Source: Desulfarculales bacterium UBA702
GTDB lineage: Bacteria > Desulfobacterota > Syntrophobacteria > Syntrophobacterales > Syntrophobacteraceae
Direction of reading: 5' to 3'
Length of the DNA stretch: 41,456 bases
Assembly: GCA_002298165.1 (NCBI GenBank)
Contig: DBMI01000071.1
Coordinates: 3,780 to 45,235, forward strand
Of the stretch, positions 17,078 through 26,691 are shown one piece after another; position 1 is the first letter of the stretch, and every line of letters begins with the position of its first letter. Both the position numbers and the translations under genes were made by a program. The notes under the pieces were generated by a model that saw only the letters and a program-made list of their open reading frames with translations, had not been told where the DNA came from and searched no databases.

Positions 17078-17464
17078 CAGAAGCGCATCACCGAAACCGA
17101 GGCCCAATGCGCTCTTCCAGGCTTTCAATTTTTTTCGATTATTTCTCTTGGGGAAATTTTTTCCCAGAAAAAAGGAAATGGGGGCTGGAACTGCCCCCAT
17201 GCCGGTTTTGCAACCGTCGCCCCCGACTTTTTCGAAATCTCCGTGATGGGATGGCGAAGCAGTAGTCAATTGATTAATTTAGAGTTGGCGGTTATTTTGA
17301 TCTGAAGCCGTTCCAGTTTTTCGTTAGAGGCACCTGCCGTGAGTTGAGCGCCGTGGGCTTCGAACGTCCGAAAGTCCTGGATTTTCCTCACCCTTTAGGG
17401 CCCGGGTTACGCGCAGAAGGATTTTTATCCGCCATGCAACCAGCATTTTTTGAGGAGAGAACAA

Positions 17465-17839
17465 ATGAACATCTACGTTGGTAACCTGTCGCCCAAAACT
17501 TCCGAAGATGAGCTTAGGGAGGCATTCGAAGCTTTTGGGGAAGTCGATTCGGCAAAGATAATAAAGGACAACTTTACCGGTAAATCGAGAGGGTTTGGCT
17601 TTGTGGAGATGCCGAACCAATCCGAGGGAGAAGCCGCAATAACAGGCTTGAACGGCAAGGAAGTCTCAGGGTCCTCTCTTACGGTGAACGAAGCCAGACC
17701 GCGGGAGAGCCGGGGTGGTGGCCGGCCGGGCGGCGGTTCTCGACCGGGCGGCGGCCGACCGGGTGGCGGGTTTGGTGGCGGCAGAGGCGGCGGTGGAGGT
17801 CGTAGCGGTGGAGGCGGCGGGGGCCGGCGTCCCTATTAG
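17465..17839 (+). CDS. Glycine-rich RRM RNA-binding protein
   Basis: Single-stranded RNA-binding protein of 124 aa, of the small RRM type found in cyanobacteria and Desulfobacterota. An RRM fills residues 1-78: RNP2 is IYVGNL at the N-terminus and RNP1 is KSRGFGFVEM near residue 43. The tail (about 80-124) is a low-complexity RGG-like run of glycine, arginine and proline repeats, which usually adds non-specific RNA affinity. ATG at 17465 is selected because GAGGAGAG lies just upstream. It faces the cold-shock gene across a shared intergenic region, and RNA chaperone roles in cold or stress are plausible for both. A terminator follows at 17961. The codon composition of the tail is very GC-rich. 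Confidence 0.92.
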   Translation: MNIYVGNLSPKTSEDELREAFEAFGEVDSAKIIKDNFTGKSRGFGFVEMPNQSEGEAAITGLNGKEVSGSSLTVNEARPRESRGGGRPGGGSRPGGGRPGGGFGGGRGGGGGRSGGGGGGRRPY

Positions 17840-17960
17840 TTAATTCCCGGAAGGTTTAAGGAAGCGTTCAACTTTCTGACGCCCATGTACCGGAGGTATT
17901 CGGTAAAAGTACAAGTTTGCCGAAAAACTCCAATCATAAGTGAGTCCCAGAAAAGTGAAG

Positions 17961-17994
17961 CCCAATGCCGATGGTATTGGGTTTTGCTTTTTTT
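17961..17994 (+). terminator. Rho-independent terminator of the RRM gene
   Basis: Stem CCCAATGCC/GGTATTGGG (9 bp, one G-U pair) with a 3-nt loop is followed by TTTTGCTTTTTTT on the plus strand, 121 nt after the RRM stop codon. Confidence 0.85.
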
Positions 17995-18063
17995 AAGCGC
18001 TCGAGCGGAGCAGTAAGAGCACATCGCTCAATGATGTCTGTCTGCTCTTTCGAATGAGTTTTA

Positions 18064-18187
18064 ATACCAATTTGCGATCAAGATCGTACCGAGAACAGGT
18101 CTAGAATGTAGCATAGCCCCTTGTAGGCGTTTGGAAGTTGGACGGGCACAAGGCCCTATGCTACATTAACTGAACGCAACTTGGTAT
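18064..18187. repeat. 124-bp imperfect palindrome, MITE-like
   Basis: Outer arms ATACCAATTTGCG (18064-18076) and CGCAACTTGGTAT (18175-18187) match in 12 of 13 positions. Inner arms at 18105-18124 and 18148-18167 match in 18 of 20. The whole segment could fold into one long hairpin as RNA, or be a miniature transposon with terminal inverted repeats. A fragment resembling the inner arm recurs at 39506-39523. Confidence 0.6.
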
Positions 18188-18216
18188 AAAGAGGTTGGAC
18201 CGGCTGGTAAAAAAAG

Positions 18217-18243
18217 AAAGGCCGAAGATCATTTCGGCCTTTT
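18217..18243 (-). terminator. Terminator downstream of the cold-shock gene
   Basis: Stem AAAGGCCGAA/TTTCGGCCTTT with a 5-nt loop. On the minus strand it is followed by CTTTTTTT, so it fits termination of the cold-shock transcript, which ends at 18295; the other side is also T-rich. Confidence 0.8.
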
Positions 18244-18294
18244 ATATTGCTGTATTCATCTAAGGCTGTTCCTGTCCGGTTCAGCCTTAAAACG

Positions 18295-18495
18295 CTAGAC
18301 TTTCCTTACGTTGATTGCCCTGGGTCCTTTTGTGCCGGGTTCTTCTTCGAATGCCACACGTTCGCCTTCCTGAAGGCTCTTGAAGCCTGAACCCTCAATT
18401 GAGCTGTGATGAACGAAAAGTTCCTGGCCGTTGTCTGAGGCAATAAATCCATAACCTTTTCCATCGTTAAACCACTTTACTCGGCCTTCCGCCAT
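18295..18495 (-). CDS. Cold-shock domain protein (CspA family)
   Basis: Small single-stranded nucleic acid-binding protein of 66 aa, the full CspA length. RNP1-like KGYGFIAS and RNP2-like LFVHHSSI are both present, with the family N-terminus MAEGRVKWFNDG and the C-terminal KGPRAINVRKV. Such proteins melt RNA secondary structure in the cold or in growth transitions. A good ribosome-binding site (AAAGGATG) precedes ATG. The ~220-nt gap upstream, to the next gene at 18720, could hold a long leader as in other csp genes; no cold-box element was identified with confidence. It terminates at the hairpin at 18217. Confidence 0.96.
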   Translation of the reverse strand: MAEGRVKWFNDGKGYGFIASDNGQELFVHHSSIEGSGFKSLQEGERVAFEEEPGTKGPRAINVRKV

Positions 18496-18719
18496 TTTTT
18501 ACATCCTTTTTAGATTAAGTGAATTTGTGAGGTACGCTACTTAGGGAGCTACTTGAGAACCGTTCAAGGTAGGACGAAAGACCAGTTCCGGGATAACTCG
18601 AAAAATATCGAACCAAATGCAGATATTCAGTATATATTTTCTGGCCTGAAAAGACAAGGAAATGGCAATACTCCTAACAATCCTAAAAAGTTTCTCTGCC
18701 TGAGTCTACTCCGATTTTC

Positions 18720-19235
18720 CTACGAAGGCGTGATTTTGCGCAAATTAAGGATCAGTTCCACTTCTCCAACCGGTTTCCTCAGACTCTTCGCAATCTCCGC
18801 CGCGTCCAATCCTTTGTCGGCAAGAAAGAATACTTTCTGTTGGTCGGTCTTGGCTGACTGGCGAATACCGGAAGGGGGCGGCGCCATATTGGCCGATGCA
18901 GGCGCTTCAAGATCCTGCGTGGCCTTCTTTAAAAGGCGCTCGATGCGGTCGCTTGAATCGCGGGCCTCCTGGATGCGCTCATCGAGGGCGGCCGTTATTT
19001 CTTTTATGAGTTCCTGACGTTTCTGGAGATTGGCGCCAAATTCCTGGGAAATTGTCTCGGTTTGCCCGATTATCTTTTCAAAAGACTCGACAACCGCTCT
19101 GTCTTTGTCAGTAGCCCTGCGCTTCCTTCCACCCAGGAGCACCGCCAAAAGGCCCAGGATCAGGATGTCCAGGCCTATTTGCAGGACTGCTGTAAGGTTA
19201 GGCTGGTTCGAGAATATACCTGTCAAATACTCCAT
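18720..19235 (-). CDS. DUF2802-like flagellar-cluster protein
   Basis: Predicted single-pass inner-membrane protein of 171 aa. A hydrophobic N-terminal segment (VLQIGLDILILGLLAVLLGG) is followed by a long charged coiled-coil region (about residues 45-110) and a C-terminal helix-turn-helix-like stretch VFFLADKGLDAAEIAKSL ending in ELILNLRK, which resembles DUF2802, a family often found in polar-flagellum clusters. Function is unknown. ATG at 19235 is chosen with AAAGG upstream; a longer frame from a TTG at 19262 would overlap the previous gene. It is the last gene after flhB-flhA-flhF-flhG-fliA and a FliL-like gene, so a flagellar or chemotaxis accessory role is inferred. Confidence 0.68.
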   Translation of the reverse strand: MEYLTGIFSNQPNLTAVLQIGLDILILGLLAVLLGGRKRRATDKDRAVVESFEKIIGQTETISQEFGANLQKRQELIKEITAALDERIQEARDSSDRIERLLKKATQDLEAPASANMAPPPSGIRQSAKTDQQKVFFLADKGLDAAEIAKSLRKPVGEVELILNLRKITPS

Positions 19236-19248
19236 CCAGAAGGACCTT

Positions 19249-19917
19249 TCAGAGATTTTCAACCTGGGTCAGTTTAATGGCATCAGCCCAGCTCTGAGGC
19301 AGACTGACTTTTAAGTACTCCAGCAGCTCCTTTTCCACGAGGGTCTGCCAGTTCCGGGTCGTGTTCCTTGACGCATTCTGTTTCTGAAGGAAAAAGTAGA
19401 CCGTATCGCGGAATACTACGTTTTGATCTTTAAAAACCTGATATCGCGAGGGGCTGCTGAAACAGACCTCAATGCGCAGTGAGGTGATGGTCTTTTGATC
19501 TTCGGCTTCGTTCAGGACAAGGAAATCGAGCATCTCCCGGTAATCGGGTACGGGAATAGGACGTGTTATGCTTGTGACCGGCTCCAGGCCTTGAGTCTCT
19601 TTAGGCCCAGGTCTATTGCCGAATTTGAGCAAAAGCAGCCCCGAGGCCGTCACCACCAGGAGAAGGGCCGGAATCGCGATGAGAAGGATCTTGCGCGAAA
19701 GAAAACCGGCGAACCGTGCTTTTGCAACCGGGGCGGCGTCATCGTTTCGTGGCTGTTCCTCGAAAACCGGGTCATCCAGAGACTCCCTTGCCTCGACCAA
19801 CGATTCGGGACCGCTCATGTGCTCCGGTTTGGGAGAGGCATCCATGGGGTCGGTGCCGGGATTGTCCGAAGCGGCTGCTTTTTCGGGTTTTTGCCCCTTC
19901 TTCTTGAAAAGTGACAT
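19249..19917 (-). CDS. FliL-like membrane protein in the flagellar cluster
   Basis: Predicted inner-membrane protein of 222 aa. A basic, disordered cytoplasmic N-terminus (about 1-70) precedes one membrane helix (ILLIAIPALLLVVTASGLLL), and the C-terminal periplasmic part (about 115-222) has FLVLNEAEDQKTITSLRIEV, FRDTVYFFLQKQ and WQTLVEKELLEYL. This layout mirrors FliL: membrane helix, then a strand-helix domain that binds stator units. A second, clearer fliL is present at 30928, so this would be a divergent paralog. It lies 21 nt after fliA and 13 nt before the DUF2802-like gene. The FliL link is pattern-based and tentative. Confidence 0.6.
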   Translation of the reverse strand: MSLFKKKGQKPEKAAASDNPGTDPMDASPKPEHMSGPESLVEARESLDDPVFEEQPRNDDAAPVAKARFAGFLSRKILLIAIPALLLVVTASGLLLLKFGNRPGPKETQGLEPVTSITRPIPVPDYREMLDFLVLNEAEDQKTITSLRIEVCFSSPSRYQVFKDQNVVFRDTVYFFLQKQNASRNTTRNWQTLVEKELLEYLKVSLPQSWADAIKLTQVENL

Positions 19918-19938
19918 TCACGAGCCTTTCGGGGCCTA

Positions 19939-20790
19939 CTACTTCATTGCCGAATGGTGATGGGTTGCATTCCTTTTCGGTTGAGCCGGCCGAAGATCGT
20001 GGTGCGGAATAAAAGACGGCAAATCGTCGGGTTTCAGTTTCTTGGAAAGTCTCGTCTTGAGTTTGATGACGGCCTTGGTATGAATCTGGGAAATTCTCGA
20101 TTCGGTATATCCCAGCGTCACGCCGATTTCCTTCATTGTAAGCTCATCATAATAGTAGAGCGAGAGGACAAGCTGCTCTTTTTCCGACAAGCCGCCGATG
20201 GCTTCGGCAAGATGTTTGCGGATCTCCCGCCTGTAGGCGCTGTCAAAGAGTTCGTCCATACCTGATGAGAGAGCGTGCGATTCCCGGTTTTCCCGAATTA
20301 CATCGTGGATATTTTCTGGGAGGAACGAGATGCCCTTGGTCTCATCGAGCAGCTTATGAAAGTCACCCATGTTCATCTGCAGTTCCTCTGCTATTTCGTC
20401 TTCAGTCGGATCACGCCCGAGCTTCTGTTCGAGAGCCACGCATGCCCTTTCAAGATGGCTGCTCTTCTGCCGCAGAGATCTCGGGACCCAGTCCATCGAG
20501 CGAATCTCATCGAGCATAGCCCCTTTTATGCGTATCTTTGCATAGTACTCAAACGGAATGCCCTGGCCGGAATCGTATTTCTCTATGGCATCTATCAGGC
20601 CAAGAATTCCCGCGCTTATCAGATCGTCCACCGCGATGTGGTCGGGTAGCCTCGATATGAGCCGAAGGGCGATGTATTTAACCAGATCGCTGTGCTCAAG
20701 GATAGCCTGCTCCTTATCCAATTGAAGCGAGCCACTATCGATCCCCTGATTCATGTATGGGTTTTTACGGGCTGGATTGCTCTGTTCCAT
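19939..20790 (-). CDS. fliA: Flagellar sigma factor FliA (sigma-28)
   Basis: RNA polymerase sigma factor for late flagellar genes, 283 aa. Region 2 is clear (HSDLVKYIALRLISRLPDH, DDLISAGILGLIDAIEKYD, FEYYAKIRIKGAMLDEIRSM), as are region 3 (KLGRDPTEDEIAEELQM) and region 4 with its helix-turn-helix (LSEKEQLVLSLYYYDELTMK, then GYTESRISQIHTKAVIKL). It is somewhat longer than the 239-aa enteric protein at both ends. It lies 21 nt after flhG. The usual anti-sigma factor gene flgM is not recognisable in this window. Target promoters in the window may include the one before flgN. Confidence 0.95.
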   Translation of the reverse strand: MEQSNPARKNPYMNQGIDSGSLQLDKEQAILEHSDLVKYIALRLISRLPDHIAVDDLISAGILGLIDAIEKYDSGQGIPFEYYAKIRIKGAMLDEIRSMDWVPRSLRQKSSHLERACVALEQKLGRDPTEDEIAEELQMNMGDFHKLLDETKGISFLPENIHDVIRENRESHALSSGMDELFDSAYRREIRKHLAEAIGGLSEKEQLVLSLYYYDELTMKEIGVTLGYTESRISQIHTKAVIKLKTRLSKKLKPDDLPSFIPHHDLRPAQPKRNATHHHSAMK

Positions 20791-20811
20791 TGCAGCTCTT
20801 TTCCGCTCTTT

Positions 20812-21699
<888 letters not shown>

Positions 21700-21710
21700 T
21701 ACTATCCCCT

Positions 21711-22811
21711 TTATGTGTTCTGGCTTCTGACGGGTAGCAGAAACGAAAGGATCCTCTTCTGAGAGGCCTGCTCGATATCTTCGGGGACGCGCTGTCCGGT
21801 GCCCATGAAAGCAAGCGGATAGTCGAATCGCAGAAGCTGGTTGAGCATGCACCCGTGGTGGATGGTTTCGTCTATCTTGGTGAAAATCAGGCTGTGCAGT
21901 TCCATCTCCTTGAAGTGGAGTATGGTTTGCCTTAGATCGTCGTCTTTGGCCGCGGCACTCAGGACGAGAAAATGGCTCGTCTTGCGGTCGCCCTCAAAAA
22001 TCGAAGACAATTGGCGCACATGTTCCCGGTTGAGAAAATTCCTTCCTGTCGTATCCACGAGTATGAGATCGAAATGGCTGAAATCGATTCGGGCCTTTTC
22101 AAACTCCGATTTGCTTTGTGCCACGCTGAACGGGACCTCAAGGATATTGGCATAGGTCCTGAGTTGATCGACCGCGCCTATCCTGTAGGTGTCGAGCGAG
22201 ATGATGCCTATGTCGAGTTGACGCTTGATTTTTAGATATGCGGCGATTTTGGCCAGAGTGGTCGTCTTCCCGACGCCGGTCGGCCCGACAAAGGAGAAGG
22301 TAGTTGGCTGGCCGCTCGAATTCGAAATCCCCCGAAAAGGTCTCGAAAATCTCATTTTGGAAAGCATCTGGGAGCAAAAGGCATCGAAGAGCCGCGGGGC
22401 GTCGCCCGCATCCCCGTTGAGTTCAGAGGCTGCCCGATTAAGCAGGATGTATATCTGCTTCTCGTCAAACCCGCGCACCAGGAGCGAGTGATAAAGCTCG
22501 GCTACCGGCTCCTTCATCTGAAGATGGGTAAAGTAGTCTTTCGAGGATATTAAAAGGGAGAGGAAACTCTTTATCTCCTGTATGTCTCCCTTCACTTCGG
22601 CCGAAATGGATTCTGCCGCCGGAGGGGCAGGGGGCTGCGGGGGAGCGGGTTGGGGCGTCCTGTCCAGCGCGGCGCTCACTTCGAACTGTTGTTCCCCGGA
22701 GCTGGAAGTGATTTTTCCGCTGCTAAGGATGATGGCGTCAGGACCAAGTTCCTTTTTCACCTGGGCAAGCGCCCTATCCATCGTTGGTGCCCTGAAAGTT
22801 TTAACCTGCAT
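21711..22811 (-). CDS. flhF: Flagellar placement GTPase FlhF
   Basis: SRP-type GTPase that sets flagellum location, usually at the cell pole, 366 aa. The N-terminal B domain is variable and includes a proline/alanine-rich linker (about 55-80). The NG domain has the G1 loop GPTGVGKTTTLAKIAAYLK, ISLDTYRIGAVDQLRTYA, LVDTTGRN and FTKIDE. ATG at 22811 is chosen because AGGATGGAAA lies before it and the start overlaps the last 11 nt of flhA. Together with FlhG it implies polar flagellation. Confidence 0.95.
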   Translation of the reverse strand: MQVKTFRAPTMDRALAQVKKELGPDAIILSSGKITSSSGEQQFEVSAALDRTPQPAPPQPPAPPAAESISAEVKGDIQEIKSFLSLLISSKDYFTHLQMKEPVAELYHSLLVRGFDEKQIYILLNRAASELNGDAGDAPRLFDAFCSQMLSKMRFSRPFRGISNSSGQPTTFSFVGPTGVGKTTTLAKIAAYLKIKRQLDIGIISLDTYRIGAVDQLRTYANILEVPFSVAQSKSEFEKARIDFSHFDLILVDTTGRNFLNREHVRQLSSIFEGDRKTSHFLVLSAAAKDDDLRQTILHFKEMELHSLIFTKIDETIHHGCMLNQLLRFDYPLAFMGTGQRVPEDIEQASQKRILSFLLPVRSQNT

Positions 22812-24897
22812 TTTCCATCCTGATGATGCCAACTGAGCGAATTTCAAGCGAGTTGTTAAGCTCGCTGTGGCTTATCACGGCGACGTCCGGGAAAAAGCGC
22901 TCGAGAAGCTTCCTCAAGTGCCGCCTGACAGCGGGTGAACAGAGAAGGACTGGGTGATGCCCCATGTCCACGACGCGCTTCACTTCCGTATTTACGGCCT
23001 GGATAAACTGCTGCAAAAAACCCGGCTCGAGGCTCAGGAAAGCTCCGTGTTCGGATTTCTGAATCCCGCGGCTGAGCTTCTCTTCCAGTCCCTGCTGGAG
23101 CGAAAGAACCGGGAATTTATGGTCTTCGGTTTCGTATGGTCGTGTTATGGTCCTGGCGAGCGCCTGCCGCACATATTCCGTGAGGAGGTCCGCATCCTTT
23201 GTCAGGGTGGCGTAGTCGGTCAGAGTTTCGCAGATGGTCTGCATGTCACGTATGGAGACAGATTCGTGTATAAGATTCTGAAGCACCTTCTGGATGGTGC
23301 CGGTGTTGAGCAGGTTCGGCACGAGTTCGTCAACCAGTTTGGGCTGCTGGACCGCCAGATTGTCGAGCAGTTGCTGGATTGATTGGCGTGTGAGCATCTG
23401 GTCGGCAAATTTTTTGAACAACTCCGTCAAATGCGTGGCAACCACCGTTGACGGATCTATCACGGTGTAGCCGCCCTTTACGGCTTCTTCTTTCCTGTTT
23501 TCGGGAATCCATATGGCGGGAAGATCGAAAGCCGGGTCCCTGGTCGGAATTCCGTTTACCGGGCTGGTTACCTCGCCGGCGCTGAGAGCCAGGTAGTGAC
23601 CGACCATGATATCGCCTTTTCCTACCGGATTGCCTTTCAACAACAGTCTGTATTCGGAAGGTTTGAGCTGGAGGTTGTCCCTTACGTGCAGGGCCGGTAC
23701 CAGTATGCCGAATTCCACCGCGAGCTGTTGTCTGATTGCCTTGATGCGCGGCAGGAGATCACCCTTTTGGGTCTCATCCACGAGTGGAATCAATCCATAT
23801 CCAAGTTCGAGTTCCAGAACGTCAAGAAGCGGTGGAAGGTCCGATCCTTCCTGGGGCACATCTTCGCTCTGTTCCGGCGCATCCTGGCCCGTGGCATCTG
23901 TCTTGGCCCTGGATACCGCTATGGATAACCCTATCAGGGTCGATCCGACCAGAAACAGGGGGATAGCGGGAAATCCGGGTACGATACAGAGGCAGTAAAG
24001 TACTCCGCCCGTAATCGAGAGGGGCTTCGGGTGCATGCTGAACTGTCTTCCGAAAGCCGATCCCATCCCGATCTCGGAGGCCGCCCGGCTGACCAGGATA
24101 CCCGCGGAAGTCGAGATAACGATGGCCGGAATCTGCGAAACGAGCCCGTCACCCACAGTCAGCAGGGTGTATGTCTTGAGGGCTTCGCCCACAGGCATTC
24201 CGTTCTGCAGAACACCGATAGAAAGGCCACCGAGTATGTTTATAATCGTTATGAGGATGCCTGCTATGGCGTCTCCTCGGACGAATTTGCTTGCGCCGTC
24301 CATCGTGCCGTAGAAATCGGCTTCCTGGCGGATTACTTCGCGCCTTCTGCGGGCCTCCCGGTCGTCAATCATGCCGGTGTTTAGATCCGCGTCGATGCTC
24401 ATCTGTTTTCCGGGCATCGCATCCAGGGTAAATCTAGCGGCAACTTCCGATATGCGCTCGGTACCCTTGGTGATGACCATGAAATTGACTATTACGAGAA
24501 TAATGAAGATTACGAAGCCCACGACGTAGTTGCCGCCGACAACGAAACCGCCGAAGGCCTGGATGACATGGCCGGCGGCCGATGTGCCCTCGTGCCCGTG
24601 GAGCAGGACTAGCCGGGTTGCGGCGACGTTGAGTGCTATGCGGAAAAGGGTCGTAACCAGCAGAACAGACGGGAAGATTCCGAAATCGAGAGGTTTGTAG
24701 CTGTAAATGGCGGTGAGCAGGATAATCAGCCCGCTCGAAATGTTCACAACCAGCAAAACGTCAAGGAAGCTGCCCGGCAGCGGCAAAAGCATGACGGAGA
24801 GTACCGTGACTATACCGATGCCCATTATGGCGTCGTTATCGGACAATCCTCTCAGTCTTAGCATCAGGAAATTTGGCGCTGTTGCCGGTTTAGCCAT
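22801..24897 (-). CDS. flhA: Flagellar export gate protein FlhA
   Basis: Inner-membrane export gate subunit of the flagellar type III apparatus, 698 aa, matching the family length. The N-terminal half holds about eight membrane helices (for example SVMLLPLPGSFLDVLLVVN) and the FHIPEP-loop region TERISEVAARFTLDAMPGKQ with MSIDADLNTGMID. The C-terminal cytoplasmic domain has YGLIPLVDE, the ATHLTELFKKFADQMLTRQ segment and HPVLLCSPAVRRHLRKLLE. It overlaps flhB by 8 nt and flhF by 11 nt, so the genes are translationally coupled. Confidence 0.97.
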   Translation of the reverse strand: MAKPATAPNFLMLRLRGLSDNDAIMGIGIVTVLSVMLLPLPGSFLDVLLVVNISSGLIILLTAIYSYKPLDFGIFPSVLLVTTLFRIALNVAATRLVLLHGHEGTSAAGHVIQAFGGFVVGGNYVVGFVIFIILVIVNFMVITKGTERISEVAARFTLDAMPGKQMSIDADLNTGMIDDREARRRREVIRQEADFYGTMDGASKFVRGDAIAGILITIINILGGLSIGVLQNGMPVGEALKTYTLLTVGDGLVSQIPAIVISTSAGILVSRAASEIGMGSAFGRQFSMHPKPLSITGGVLYCLCIVPGFPAIPLFLVGSTLIGLSIAVSRAKTDATGQDAPEQSEDVPQEGSDLPPLLDVLELELGYGLIPLVDETQKGDLLPRIKAIRQQLAVEFGILVPALHVRDNLQLKPSEYRLLLKGNPVGKGDIMVGHYLALSAGEVTSPVNGIPTRDPAFDLPAIWIPENRKEEAVKGGYTVIDPSTVVATHLTELFKKFADQMLTRQSIQQLLDNLAVQQPKLVDELVPNLLNTGTIQKVLQNLIHESVSIRDMQTICETLTDYATLTKDADLLTEYVRQALARTITRPYETEDHKFPVLSLQQGLEEKLSRGIQKSEHGAFLSLEPGFLQQFIQAVNTEVKRVVDMGHHPVLLCSPAVRRHLRKLLERFFPDVAVISHSELNNSLEIRSVGIIRMENAG

Positions 24898-25969
24898 TTT
24901 GCATCCGTTGCATCATTTGTTTCTGTTGGTAGATGTAAGCCAGAATTTTTGCCACTGCCCGATAGAGTGCTTCCGGAATTGCCTCGTCGAGCTTCACTTG
25001 TTTATACAAAGCACGTGCCAAAGGAGGGTTTTGCATTATGGGTACTCCGTGCTTCCTGCCAACCGAGATGATCTTTAGCGCGAGCGCGTCGGCGCCCTTG
25101 GCAACCAGCAGCGGGGCTTCCATGCCGGGCTTATAAAGCAGGGCAACAGCGAAGTGGGTCGGGTTGGTGATTATGACGCTCGCCTTGGGGGTCTTTAACA
25201 TCATCCGCTGTCTTGCAAGTGCCCTCTGGATCGAGCGGATCCTTTGTTTTATCTGCGGATTTCCTTCCTGCTGCTTCATCTCTTCCTTAACTTCCTGGCG
25301 CGTCATCATGAGGTCTTTGCGGGTCTGCCACTTCTGGTAGATGAAATCGAGAAGGCTTACGAAGAGCATGATGGCCGCTACTCTCATGATGATCTTTATC
25401 GACAGGATGCCGGTAACCTGGAGCAGGTCGGAGACCTCTCTTCCCGAAAGATCCGCCAGAATGGCCCTTTCAGGCCAGATTACCGAATAGACCGCGTAGC
25501 AAACCGTGAGCATCTTCAATAAAGATTTGAATACTTCGATTCCCGACCTCAATGAGAAGAGGCGCTTGAAGCCCGCGCCAGGATTGAGGTTGGACAGACC
25601 CATCTTCATAGCCTTATGCGAGAAGATGAATCCCTTCATCTGAACCAGGTTGAGCAGGATTGCAGTTACGAACATCGCCAGCGCGGAAGGTCCGATCATG
25701 AGGCACATTGTGGTGACCAGCCCGATCCCAAACCCGCTCTCCGCAAAGTAGCACGGGGTGGTGAAGGCTTCCCTGGTCCACGCTGTTTCAAGCATCCGTC
25801 GGAAGGAATCGAAGAAGAGCCCGCCACTGAAATAAACCGCCAGGCTTCCGATCACCAGGACTGCAACAGAGGTCAGATCGCGGCTCTTTGGAATCTGGCC
25901 GCGCCCGCGCGCCTCGCCAAGTTTTTTTCCGGTCGGTTGCTCTGTTTTTTCCTGGGTTGTGGCGGCCAA
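24890..25969 (-). CDS. flhB: Flagellar export switch protein FlhB
   Basis: Substrate-specificity switch of the export gate, 359 aa. The N-terminus has the typical KTEQPTGKKLGEARGRGQIP and four membrane helices. The autocleavage site NPTH is intact in ASVIITNPTHFAVALLYKP, followed by PPLARALYKQVKLDEAIPE and the C-terminal cytoplasmic tail. It is the first gene of the flhB-flhA-flhF-flhG-fliA run. In many relatives flhB follows fliR directly; here a lysozyme gene and a 720-bp repeat-rich gap lie between them. No clear sigma-54 promoter was found upstream; a weak TGGAATG-TTTC-CCGCA match lies at 26203-26218. Confidence 0.96.
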   Translation of the reverse strand: MAATTQEKTEQPTGKKLGEARGRGQIPKSRDLTSVAVLVIGSLAVYFSGGLFFDSFRRMLETAWTREAFTTPCYFAESGFGIGLVTTMCLMIGPSALAMFVTAILLNLVQMKGFIFSHKAMKMGLSNLNPGAGFKRLFSLRSGIEVFKSLLKMLTVCYAVYSVIWPERAILADLSGREVSDLLQVTGILSIKIIMRVAAIMLFVSLLDFIYQKWQTRKDLMMTRQEVKEEMKQQEGNPQIKQRIRSIQRALARQRMMLKTPKASVIITNPTHFAVALLYKPGMEAPLLVAKGADALALKIISVGRKHGVPIMQNPPLARALYKQVKLDEAIPEALYRAVAKILAYIYQQKQMMQRMQNG

Positions 25970-26307
25970 TTCGTCTCTCTCGCTTCGAATTCGAGGAAGG
26001 GTTAAACCCTTTACCCGTCAACTAAAAGGTGCTTCGTCAATTTTTTGGCCGGATCGTTCAGGATGCATCGCCTGGTCCCTTAATCCGCATCCCGAGCCGC
26101 TTTAGGAAAGACCAAAAAGCCCGTTCGGATACATTCTGGGACTATTCCTGCCCCTCATGCATTCCGCAAAATGTCTTTCCATCGGCATCGGAAAGGATTC
26201 ATTGCGGGAAACATTCCAAAATAGAGAGAAAACTCCGATCTGCTGATTTTTAGTAGTTTCAGGGATGCTTTGAGGTGTGGGATTTAGGTTTGCAGGACTA
26301 GCTGTAG

Positions 26308-26437
26308 GGTGGGCAAGTTTTCATCTGCCCACCTCTTTTAGGATACTAAGCTCGGTGGGCACATTAAGGTTGTGCCCACCCTACCTGGCTCAGCTTCGAA
26401 CATCGTCATTCCCGCCCAGAAGCGCTACGGGAATGAC
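26308..26437. repeat. Three-hairpin intergenic repeat block
   Basis: Three hairpins in a row: GGTGGGCA/TGCCCACC (26308-26333), GGTGGGCAC/GTGCCCACC (26354-26380) and GTCATTCCCG/CGGGAATGAC (26405-26437). The second stem is identical to the terminator stem at 33790-33817. The rest of 25970-26307 shows no convincing gene. Confidence 0.65.
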
Positions 26438-26515
26438 GTTCATCAGGCTCATGCCATCCAGTTTTGCTTAGCATCTTTCGAAAAACTATCTAGGCAAAAG
26501 GCCTACCCGACAGCG

Positions 26516-26655
26516 CTACCCGCGCCGACCGAAGGTCTCCACAGGCTTCGAAATGATTGGAGACCCCATTGGGAGGACGAGATGCGAATCCCCTCCCTTT
26601 GATGGGAGGGGGCAGGGGAGGGCGACAAAAGATCTAAGAATTCGCCCAACCCAGC
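26516..26655. repeat. Composite GC-rich intergenic repeat, copy 1
   Basis: Contains GCCGACCGAAGGTCTCCA, an inverted GGTCTCCA/TGGAGACC pair, a CCCTCCC/GGGAGGG palindrome and the tail AAAAGATCTAAGAA. The same modules recur in order at 33918-34197. No coding capacity is supported. Confidence 0.65.
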
Positions 26656-26691
26656 CTGATTAGTTGTGTGTCTCTTGATTTTTCGCGGTAT

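Noticed and set aside
17036..17269. N-terminal extension of FlgF upstream of 17035
   Set aside because: It contains the sigma-54 promoter and lacks family similarity; the ribosome-binding site supports the shorter form.
26203..26218. Possible sigma-54 promoter for flhB (TGGAATG-TTTC-CCGCA on the minus strand)
   Set aside because: Spacing fits but several conserved bases differ and the site is about 230 nt from flhB inside a gap with many near-matches; not listed as a feature.
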